Positions 1 to 5,818 of a stretch of DNA of 6,688 nt are shown piece after piece (within the stretch, counting starts at the first letter, position 1; every line of letters starts with the position of its first letter). Below the pieces are notes generated by a model, which was not told the origin of the DNA, searched no databases, and worked only from the letters and a program-made list of their open reading frames with translations. Both the position numbers and the translations under genes were made by a program. Origin of the DNA: an uncultured Rhodospirillales bacterium. Its GTDB lineage: Bacteria; Pseudomonadota; Alphaproteobacteria; Acetobacterales; Acetobacteraceae. The stretch is from contig CAIZGT010000327.1 of NCBI GenBank assembly GCA_903932545.1, forward strand, positions 1 through 6,688, read 5' to 3'.

Positions 1-957
1 CCGTTCCGCTACAAGCTCGGCGGCACGCTCTATAATGGGCAGATGGAGGCGTTTGAGCACAACTACGCCGCCAATATGACGCGCAATGACGGCCATTACG
101 TGCTCACCCGCGATCAGGCGACGTATGCGATCTTCAAGGAAGTGGAGGCCGGGCGCGGCTCACCGGCGGGCGGTGCGTATCTGAGCTTTCAGCATGTGCC
201 AGAAGCGGAGCTACGGCGGAATTTCGGCCCGGTGATCGACACACTGGCGGCCAACGGGATCGATCTAACCAAGCGCCCGATCGAGGTGGCGCCGATTGCG
301 CATTATCACATGGGCGGGGTGCGGGTGGACGCGCAATTAGGCTGTGCGGTGCCGGGTTTGTTCGTGTGTGGTGAGGCAGTGGGCGGCGCAAACGGGGCCA
401 ATCGGTTGTCTGGCAACGGCATCACCGAGGCGTTGGCATTTGGTGCCAAAGCTGGGCAAACGGCTGGGGCGTATGCGCGGCAAAACGGCATGCGCTGGAC
501 CGAGCAGGCCGCCACGCCAACGCTAGAACTGCTCGCCAGCCGTTCCACCGTGATGTGCGAGAACCCGGCTGCATTCATCTCATACTTACAGGCAGTGATG
601 GCGGAGAAGGTTGGGCCGTTTCGCACTCAGGCGAAGCTCGAAGCGGCCCTTGCCGAAATCGCCAGGCTCGACGCGGCGATTGGCGCGACCCCGATGGCAT
701 CTGGCGCGCCGTTTGATGCTGTTCTGATCGATTGGCTCGATCTGCGCAACATGGTGCAGGTGGCGCGCAGCGTGGTGCTCGCCGCGATCGCGCGCACCGA
801 AAGCCGGGGCGCACATCAGCGCGAGGATTTTCCGGGGCGAGACGAGGCGTGGACGCTTAATCAGATCAGCGCGCTTACAAACGGGCGGGTCGAGTTGGTG
901 GACCGCATCCTCCGCGCCAAGTTGCCCGCGCAGAAAGAGTTGTTGGATGATCTGTAG
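1..957 (+). CDS. SdhA/FrdA-like FAD-dependent oxidoreductase, C-terminal part (5' end outside window)
   Basis: The reading frame is open from base 1, so this is the last 318 residues of a larger protein; the N-terminal Rossmann FAD-binding region is not in the window. Visible landmarks of the succinate dehydrogenase/fumarate reductase flavoprotein superfamily, numbered in this fragment, are the HYHMGG motif at residues 101-106 (its first His is a dicarboxylate ligand in characterised members), GLFVCGE at 119-125 and GANRLSGN at 132-139, which contact FAD and carry the substrate-binding Arg. The C-terminal helical domain ends with the conserved ESRGAHQREDFP block at 267-278. The family oxidises succinate-like substrates or reduces fumarate-like ones through FAD. 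The motifs support an active enzyme. It overlaps the following [2Fe-2S] gene by 11 bp, so that protein is its likely electron partner. True succinate dehydrogenase is unlikely because that partner is only half an SdhB. L-aspartate oxidase is an alternative, but it needs no iron-sulfur partner. The substrate is unknown. Confidence 0.88.
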   Translation, partial: PFRYKLGGTLYNGQMEAFEHNYAANMTRNDGHYVLTRDQATYAIFKEVEAGRGSPAGGAYLSFQHVPEAELRRNFGPVIDTLAANGIDLTKRPIEVAPIAHYHMGGVRVDAQLGCAVPGLFVCGEAVGGANGANRLSGNGITEALAFGAKAGQTAGAYARQNGMRWTEQAATPTLELLASRSTVMCENPAAFISYLQAVMAEKVGPFRTQAKLEAALAEIARLDAAIGATPMASGAPFDAVLIDWLDLRNMVQVARSVVLAAIARTESRGAHQREDFPGRDEAWTLNQISALTNGRVELVDRILRAKLPAQKELLDDL

Positions 958-1285
958 CCTAATCATCCAACGCGGCACGCCGGGTTCGGCTGCGGTTGAG
1001 GCGCGGTTTGACGTGCCATTCACGCAAGGCCAAACCGTGCTCGACGGTCTGCGCTATATTCGTGCAAACACCGACCCATCGCTTGCGTTTCGCTATTCCT
1101 GCATCAATGCCAACGCCTGCAAGGAATGCATGATGCTGATTGATGGTAAGATCGGCTATGCCTGTACAACCCGCCTGCATGAGGGCGAACAATTGCTGGC
1201 ACCTCTGCCGAACAAGGTGCTGGTGGGCGATCTGGTGACGCAGATTGCCCCTCCAGACGAGCGGCTGTTTCCGCCGAAACGCTAA
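947..1285 (+). CDS. Stand-alone [2Fe-2S] ferredoxin-like protein, resembling the SdhB/FrdB N-terminal domain
   Basis: The 112-residue product looks like the plant-ferredoxin-type N-terminal domain of succinate dehydrogenase/fumarate reductase iron-sulfur subunits. It has a beta-grasp start, a VLDGLRYIRANTDPSLAFR stretch (residues 31-49) typical of SdhB, then cluster cysteines C52, C58, C61 and C73, with a further non-ligand Cys at position 3. The C-terminal half of SdhB, which carries the [4Fe-4S] and [3Fe-4S] clusters (about 120-130 further residues), is absent, and the gene ends naturally with TAA after a polar tail. Its ATG lies inside the end of the flavoprotein gene (11-bp overlap) behind a purine-rich AGAAAGAG, so translation is probably coupled. 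It likely passes electrons between the flavoprotein FAD and an unknown carrier. The C-x5-C spacing is one residue longer than in the usual SdhB. No quinone-binding membrane anchor gene follows, because the next gene is convergent. Confidence 0.85.
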   Translation: MICSLIIQRGTPGSAAVEARFDVPFTQGQTVLDGLRYIRANTDPSLAFRYSCINANACKECMMLIDGKIGYACTTRLHEGEQLLAPLPNKVLVGDLVTQIAPPDERLFPPKR

Positions 1286-2184
1286 CCAGCGCGGACGGCG
1301 GCTTCGGCCAAGGAATTGTCCACCGCCACTTCATATGGCACGCCGGGGTTGACGAAGCCTGCGGAGACCATCGATTTCAGCAGGCGATCATACCCCGCGC
1401 GCGGCAGAATTGGGGACTGGCCCCAGATGCCGAGCGCCTTGTAGCGGGCAATGATGGCGATCAGGCGCGGCATCGGCACGTCGGGGAAATACGGCTTCGC
1501 TGCTTCGGCTAAAGCGGTGGCGTCCACGGCATGCACCCATTGCAGCGTGCGGTTCAAACCACGCACCATTGCTGCGAACTCTGCCGGTTTGGCCTGCATC
1601 ACCGCATCGCGACAATACAACGTGGTGTATGAGCACAAGCCGCGCTCGGCTGCGGCATACCAGATGTGGAAACCGTCCTCGACCAGTTCCTCCACATAGG
1701 GCTGGAACAATTGCACCACATCGACCTCACCCGCCCGCAATGCCGCGACGTTTTGCGCCATGGTGCGATCCGTGATGCGGCAAATCCGATCGGGGTCGCA
1801 GCCTGCCAGACGCACGTCATGTTGCAGGCACAGCCAGGGCGTGGGGACTTCGCTGACGGTGGCAAGCGTAAGGCCCATCAGATCGGCGGGGTTGAACGCG
1901 GGTTTGGCGTCACGGGTGACAAGGAAGAACGGGTCTTTCGTCACCACTTCGGCAAAGCATTTAAAGTCGGCATTCGGCACGTCGCGATAGCCAGCGTTCA
2001 CCCGCATCGGCCCACCCCAGCCGATATCAGCGGTGCCGTTGATCAGCGCGTCGAGTGCCTTGCTTGGCTCGGGGCTGGAGACGAACCGCACCTCTACACC
2101 TTCGGCGGCAAAGGCGTTGCGCGATAGAGCGGCGTAGAACGGGGCGTAGAACAGGCCGCGCAGGGATTCTTGCAGGGTGATCAT
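1282..2184 (-). CDS. NMT1/THI5-type substrate-binding protein without signal peptide (third SBP of the operon)
   Basis: The 300-residue product has the NitT/TauT/THI5-like (NMT1) periplasmic-binding fold: an opening LQESLRGLFYAPFYAAL (residues 4-20), AAEGVEVRFV (26-35), a dipeptide-like ligand loop around GTADIGWGGPMRV (50-62), and a second-lobe strand with LMGLTLATVSEVPTPW (102-117). I place the start at the ATG at 2184 rather than the in-frame TTG at 2190, because a GAGGAG sits 8 nt before the ATG but only 2 nt before the TTG. No signal peptide exists: the mature-type sequence begins at residue 2, and the upstream in-frame codons give an Arg-rich, non-hydrophobic sequence without a start. 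Six cysteines (76, 119, 129, 135, 184, 191) are unusual for a periplasmic binder and fit a cytosolic location. It starts 2 nt after the PotC-like permease stop. It may be a cytosolic ligand-binding protein or a THI5-like enzyme; the CCCFC motif of yeast Thi5 is not seen. Exact role unknown. Confidence 0.85.
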   Translation of the reverse strand: MITLQESLRGLFYAPFYAALSRNAFAAEGVEVRFVSSPEPSKALDALINGTADIGWGGPMRVNAGYRDVPNADFKCFAEVVTKDPFFLVTRDAKPAFNPADLMGLTLATVSEVPTPWLCLQHDVRLAGCDPDRICRITDRTMAQNVAALRAGEVDVVQLFQPYVEELVEDGFHIWYAAAERGLCSYTTLYCRDAVMQAKPAEFAAMVRGLNRTLQWVHAVDATALAEAAKPYFPDVPMPRLIAIIARYKALGIWGQSPILPRAGYDRLLKSMVSAGFVNPGVPYEVAVDNSLAEAAVRAG

Positions 2185-2186
2185 TC

Positions 2187-2978
2187 TCAACTCTCCTCGT
2201 TGTCGCTCAGCCCAAACGCGCGGCTGACGGTTGCGGTGGATTCCAGGGCGGCAAATACCAGAGCCGCAAATCCCACCAGCATGGTGCCGGCCGCCAGCAC
2301 GAGCGGGCCGGGGGATTGGTCCACATAGGTGAAAATCCGCACCGGGAGCGTGATTGCGTCTGGTCCGGAGAGGAAAAGCGAGATCACCACCTCGTCAAAC
2401 GACAAAATGGTGGAGAACACTGCACCGCCGATCACGCCGGCCCGGATGCCGGGCAGCGTTACATGCCAGAACACGCGCCAGCCGGAGGCGCCGAGCCCCT
2501 GCGCGGCGCGTTCCAAATTCGGGTTGGCGTGCGTGAGGCTTGCCGTGACCAAGCGCAACACGAAAGGCAGGGTGAACACCACATGGCCCGCGATAATCCC
2601 TTCGATCGTGCCGCCAAAGCCCATCTGGGTGTAGAGAACCAGAAAGGCGAGGCCGAGCACCACGGCAGGAATGCCGAGTGGCAGCAGCAGAAACATCTCC
2701 AGCCAATTGCGGCCACGAAAGCCTGATCGCAACGCCAACGCCGATGCGGTGCCTAGCCCGGTTGAGATCAGCGCCACACTCACTGCCACCCGCAGGCTAA
2801 CCCAGGCGGAGGCGACGAAATCGGGGTCGCTAAGAAATTCACGATACCAGCGCAGGCTGAACCCCTGTGGCGGGAAGGCGATGGTGTCACCTGCCGTGAA
2901 CGAGCCTGCCACCACCACCAATATCGGCAGCAGCAAAGCGGCGATGATCAGCGCGCAGTAGGCGTATAGCGCTGTCAT
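2187..2978 (-). CDS. ABC transporter permease, PotC/YdcV-like
   Basis: The 263-residue inner-membrane protein has about six hydrophobic segments (roughly residues 5-25, 58-82, 94-117, 127-147, 180-202, 226-246) with the binding-protein-dependent transport fold. The EAA coupling loop, which docks on the ATPase, is at 154-184 with the landmarks ERAAQGLGAS and TLPGIRAG. The following SFDEVVISLFLSGPDAITLPV stretch (193-213) is the signature of the PotC/YdcV group, which works as a heterodimer with a PotB-type partner. I chose ATG at 2978 rather than the upstream TTG at 2993, because the ATG makes a 4-bp ATGA overlap with the stop of the upstream permease, matching the junction before it. The final 20 residues are a soluble tail. 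With the adjacent permease and ATPase it forms the membrane part of an importer; the substrate cannot be inferred from the permease alone. Confidence 0.92.
   Translation of the reverse strand: MTALYAYCALIIAALLLPILVVVAGSFTAGDTIAFPPQGFSLRWYREFLSDPDFVASAWVSLRVAVSVALISTGLGTASALALRSGFRGRNWLEMFLLLPLGIPAVVLGLAFLVLYTQMGFGGTIEGIIAGHVVFTLPFVLRLVTASLTHANPNLERAAQGLGASGWRVFWHVTLPGIRAGVIGGAVFSTILSFDEVVISLFLSGPDAITLPVRIFTYVDQSPGPLVLAAGTMLVGFAALVFAALESTATVSRAFGLSDNEES
2193..2198 (-). promoter_or_regulatory. Ribosome binding site GAGGAG of the signal-less SBP gene
   Basis: On the - strand GAGGAG lies 8 nt before ATG 2184, inside the last codons of the PotC-like permease gene. The alternative TTG at 2190 would be only 2 nt away, too close for use. 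This is one of the two strongest Shine-Dalgarno matches in the operon; both precede SBP genes, consistent with SBPs being made in excess over the membrane components. Confidence 0.78.
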
Positions 2979-3811
2979 ATGGGCATCGGCCAAAGCCGTG
3001 CGATGAGGGCTTGGAACAGGCGCAACGTGAGCGTGGTGGCGAGCAGCAGCACCATGCCGATGGCAGAGCCAAGTGGCCAGTTCATCCCGCTGATCGCCTG
3101 CTCATACGCCACCACCGCCAGCACACGCACGCCGTTGCCGCCGAGCACCGCCACGGTCACGTAGGAGCCTGCGGTGAGGGCAAACACCGTGGCCACCCCC
3201 GCCACCATGCCAGGGATGCTCAAAGGCAACACAGCGAGAAACGCCCTTGCCCGATTTGCGCCAAGGTTGCGGGCGGCACGGATCAGTTGCAGATCAAGCT
3301 TCTGCAACGCGCCATAGATCGCCAGAACCATGAACGGCAGGAACACCTGCACCAAGCCCGCCAACACCGCAGGCTCGGTATAGAGATGCGTACGGTGGCT
3401 TGCGGGACCATTCATCCCAATTGCCCGCATCGCGCTGTTGGCGAGGCCAAATTCCCCCAGGATCACCACCCAGCCAAAGCTGCGCACGACCACACTAACC
3501 AGCAAGGGCGCGAGCAAGCCGAGCAAAATAAGACCCTGTGCGCGGGATCGGGCGAGGCGAAGTGTCCAGGCGATGGGAGTGCCGAGGGTAAGGCAGATGA
3601 GGGATGCCACGCTTGCCAGCTTCAATGTCTCGCCAAGTAGGTTGAGATAATAAGCATCCCCTATCAGTTTGAAATAGTTCACCAAAGTAACGCCGCTGGC
3701 GGTGCCGGTGAGGCTGAAACGGTGCAGGCTCTCAGCGATCAGAAAGGCCAAAGGGGCGACGAACAAACCCAGCATCGCGATCACCGCAGGGAGCAGCAGC
3801 CATGGCCTCAT
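2975..3811 (-). CDS. ABC transporter permease, PotB/YdcU-like
   Basis: The 278-residue inner-membrane protein begins with a strongly hydrophobic first helix (MRPWLLLPAVIAMLGLFVAP) and has further membrane segments at about 62-84, 92-118, 148-169, 199-225 and 247-270. The EAA loop is at 177-205 (IRAARNLGAN, then LPLSIPGMVAG). The periplasmic region after helix 1 (about 30-60, containing LVNYFKLI) is typical of PotB/YdcU-type permeases. The start is set at ATG 3811, which overlaps the ATPase stop as ATGA; an alternative ATG at 3844 would add 11 residues and a 37-bp overlap and is less likely. The 3' end overlaps the PotC-like gene by 4 bp. It should pair with that gene's product to form the transmembrane pore of one importer. 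Confidence 0.92.
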   Translation of the reverse strand: MRPWLLLPAVIAMLGLFVAPLAFLIAESLHRFSLTGTASGVTLVNYFKLIGDAYYLNLLGETLKLASVASLICLTLGTPIAWTLRLARSRAQGLILLGLLAPLLVSVVVRSFGWVVILGEFGLANSAMRAIGMNGPASHRTHLYTEPAVLAGLVQVFLPFMVLAIYGALQKLDLQLIRAARNLGANRARAFLAVLPLSIPGMVAGVATVFALTAGSYVTVAVLGGNGVRVLAVVAYEQAISGMNWPLGSAIGMVLLLATTLTLRLFQALIARLWPMPI

Positions 3812-4764
3812 GGTGCAATCACCCAGGCATGCGCCGCGTCCCATCCCAGACCCAGATTCATCCCGCGAAACAGGCCACTTGGTGGCGTGGCCAGATCGAC
3901 CACAATTTTTTGCGCGGCGTCATGCAGCGTCAGCCGCGTGCTGGGGCCGAGGAACTCGATTGTCTCCAGCACAGCCTGCAACGGGCCGGATGGATCGAGC
4001 CGCATGCAATGGGGGCGGATAGCGATTGTGGCAGCGCCCTGCGCAATCAGATTGCAGCCGCCGATGAAACTGGCGGCAAAGCGCGTGGCGGGGCGGTTAT
4101 ACAACTCATCCGGCGTGCCGAATTGTTCGAGTTTCCCGGCGCGGAGGAGTGCGATCCGATCGGCCAATGCCAGCGCCTCGGATTGGTCATGCGTCACAAA
4201 AATCGCAGTTATGCCTGCCTCATCAAGCACGGCGCGGATTTCAGTGCGCAACTGCTCACGCAACAGCGCGTCGAGATTGGACAACGGTTCGTCGAACAAC
4301 AGCAAACGCGGGCGGATGACCAGGGCGCGAGCCAACGCCACGCGCTGGCGCTGGCCGCCGGAGAGTTGACCGGGTGTACGCTCGGCATAGGCCTCCAGCC
4401 CAACCGAGGCCAAGGCGGCGTCCACCCGCTGCAGTTGCTCCGCCCGCGCCACATGGCGCATACGCAGGCCAAAGCCAACATTCTCGCGCAGGGTCATATG
4501 CGGGAACAAGGCGTAGTCTTGAAACACCATTCCCATATCGCGTCGGTGTGGGGGCAGGGCGGTAATGTCTTGGCCATCCAGCACAATTCGCCCGGTATCG
4601 GGGCGCAGAAAACCGGCCACCAAGTTCAAGATCGTGGTTTTGCCGCAACCGGACGGGCCCAGGAGCACCAAGCACGCGCCGCGCTCGATTTCCAAAGACA
4701 ACCCATCCAGCGCCAGCGCACCGCCATAGCTCTTGGCGAGAGCGTCAAGGCGCAAATAGGACAC
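3808..4764 (-). CDS. ABC transporter ATP-binding protein, PotA-like
   Basis: The 318-residue cytoplasmic ATPase shows every nucleotide-binding motif intact: Walker A GPSGCGKTT (36-44), Q-loop Gln82 in MVFQDYALFPH, signature LSGGQ (134-138), Walker B LLLFDEP with catalytic Glu159, D-loop SNLD (162-165) and switch His192 in VTHDQSEALALADRI. This group of importers (polyamine, iron(III), sulfate, opine, phosphonate types) carries a TOBE domain after the ATPase core; here it spans about 245-316 beginning at AIRP. The C-terminal part is somewhat shorter than in E. coli PotA (about 378 residues in all), so the TOBE region is compact. The start is GTG at 4764, 1 nt after the stop of the PotD-like SBP gene, with no strong ribosome binding site, which suggests translational coupling. 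It powers import through the two downstream permeases. Confidence 0.94.
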   Translation of the reverse strand: MSYLRLDALAKSYGGALALDGLSLEIERGACLVLLGPSGCGKTTILNLVAGFLRPDTGRIVLDGQDITALPPHRRDMGMVFQDYALFPHMTLRENVGFGLRMRHVARAEQLQRVDAALASVGLEAYAERTPGQLSGGQRQRVALARALVIRPRLLLFDEPLSNLDALLREQLRTEIRAVLDEAGITAIFVTHDQSEALALADRIALLRAGKLEQFGTPDELYNRPATRFAASFIGGCNLIAQGAATIAIRPHCMRLDPSGPLQAVLETIEFLGPSTRLTLHDAAQKIVVDLATPPSGLFRGMNLGLGWDAAHAWVIAP

Positions 4765-4765
4765 G

Positions 4766-5806
4766 CTATTGCGCCATAGTTTTGCTGAAATGCTCGGTCA
4801 GATCAGCAAAGCGGTCGTTGAGGGTTTCCACATCTATCGGCAGGAAGGCAGGGATCTCGCGATCGGGTGGAAAACCGAGGCGGGCTTTCTGTTCTGGTGA
4901 CAGCGCCACTTGTGCATTCACCGGCACAATCGCGCCGATCTCTGCGGAGTGAGTTTGAATCTCGGTGCCCAGAATCCAGTTCAACACCCGTTGTGCGGCC
5001 ACCGGATGCGGCGCGCCAAGCACCGGCACCATGTAATTCGTCAGCGGCAACAACGCATCCGACGCCGGGGTGAAGGCGACATCCACCCCCTGATTGCGCA
5101 ACAACAGCGCCCGCTCGGCGGTGCCGGGATAGACCCAAGCTTCACCAGATTTGGCCAATTCCTCCGCCTGACTGGGCTGCGCCACCACGATGGTGCGGTT
5201 GTTGTGCATGGATTCGAGGAACGGCCAGATTTCGCTCTCATCAGGCAGTTTCTTGCCCGCTGAAATCTCAAGGCCGCACATCAAAATGGGGGTGTAGAAG
5301 CTGGCGAAGGTAAAAGTCACCACGCGCCCAGCCAGTTTCGGATCAGCTACCGAGCGCCATGTGTTCAACGGCCCCGCGCCGATTTCGGCGAGCTTATCAA
5401 GGCGATAAATGTAGCCAGTGGGGTTGATCTCATAAGGCGCGCCGTAACCGTCTGGCGTGAGCAAGCCGGGCTTGAGTAAGGCCGCATTGGGCACCTCGGC
5501 CGGATTGATTTTCTCGATCAAGCCGAGCGCCTTGGCGACGACGAAAGTTTGATCGTTGAGCAATGCGAGATCAAACTGCGGCTTGGATCTTTGAGCACGC
5601 ATCTTGGCGAGAATATCGGCGGAGGCGCTCTCGACGATCACAACCTCGATACCGAGCGGCTTTGTGAAGCGTTCCACATTCTCCTTCACCGCACGCCCCA
5701 ACAGCCCACCAAACGTGGCGATAACAACGCGGTTTTCGATCGGGGGCGGTTCGGCGTGGGCGGCGGTGGTCCATAGCAGCAGCAAAGCGAGGAGGTGGCG
5801 TTTCAT
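4766..5806 (-). CDS. Periplasmic substrate-binding protein, PotD-like (extracellular solute-binding family 1)
   Basis: The 346-residue precursor starts with an evident Sec signal peptide, MKRHLLALLLLWTTAAHA, with likely cleavage after AHA. The mature part opens with the first beta strand of the type II SBP fold, RVVIATFGGLLGRAV (26-40), followed by a polyamine/iron-type pattern: a PQFDLALLNDQ loop, the hinge-region APYEINPTGYIYRLDKL (residues 125-141) and TWRSVADPKLAGRVV, equivalent to the PotD 'sW.dL.dP..kGkv' block. An ATG at 5914 would put 36 Arg/Ser/Cys-rich residues ahead of the signal peptide and overlap the upstream gene; ATG 5806 has AGGAG 7 nt upstream and is preferred. It delivers the ligand to the PotB/PotC-like permeases encoded downstream. 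Ligand specificity (polyamine, organic amine, iron chelate, phosphonate or other) cannot be assigned by eye. Confidence 0.92.
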   Translation of the reverse strand: MKRHLLALLLLWTTAAHAEPPPIENRVVIATFGGLLGRAVKENVERFTKPLGIEVVIVESASADILAKMRAQRSKPQFDLALLNDQTFVVAKALGLIEKINPAEVPNAALLKPGLLTPDGYGAPYEINPTGYIYRLDKLAEIGAGPLNTWRSVADPKLAGRVVTFTFASFYTPILMCGLEISAGKKLPDESEIWPFLESMHNNRTIVVAQPSQAEELAKSGEAWVYPGTAERALLLRNQGVDVAFTPASDALLPLTNYMVPVLGAPHPVAAQRVLNWILGTEIQTHSAEIGAIVPVNAQVALSPEQKARLGFPPDREIPAFLPIDVETLNDRFADLTEHFSKTMAQ

Positions 5807-5813
5807 CGTGCTG

Positions 5814-5818
5814 CTCCT
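5814..5818 (-). promoter_or_regulatory. Ribosome binding site AGGAG of the PotD-like SBP gene
   Basis: On the - strand AGGAG lies 7 nt before ATG 5806. It overlaps the TAG stop (5819-5817) of the upstream SBP gene, so ribosomes ending there are placed at the next initiation site. It decides the start at 5806 against the in-frame ATG at 5914. Confidence 0.8.

Noticed and set aside
784..791. GCGATCGC octamer, seen again at 6094-6101, like the cyanobacterial HIP1 repeat
   Set aside because: Only two copies, both within codons for common Ile/Ala/Arg runs in GC-rich DNA; the gene content does not suggest a cyanobacterium.
586..1023. A 145-codon - strand open frame across the flavoprotein/[2Fe-2S] junction
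   Set aside because: It is opposite two genes with clear motifs, and its Arg/His-rich sequence looks like an antisense shadow.
1267..1280. Small inverted repeat GTTTC-cgcc-GAAAC at the end of the [2Fe-2S] gene, considered as a terminator
   Set aside because: The stem is only 5 bp, lies inside the coding region and is not followed by a T run on either strand.
1666..2127. A 153-codon + strand open frame inside the signal-less SBP gene
   Set aside because: Antisense to a well-supported SBP gene and without any family resemblance.
2909..2922. Short CCA-rich tract in the PotC-like gene, considered as a microsatellite
   Set aside because: It encodes the run of valines in the first membrane helix on the - strand and is explained by that.
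3011..3640. A 209-codon + strand open frame opposite the PotB-like permease gene
   Set aside because: Its composition (many His, Gln, Arg, Lys) is what the complement of a hydrophobic membrane-protein gene gives; no domain or ribosome site supports it.
3802..4779. A 325-codon + strand open frame opposite the ATPase gene
   Set aside because: It is the antisense shadow of a gene with all ABC ATPase motifs; its product is His/Gln/Arg-rich with no recognisable domain.
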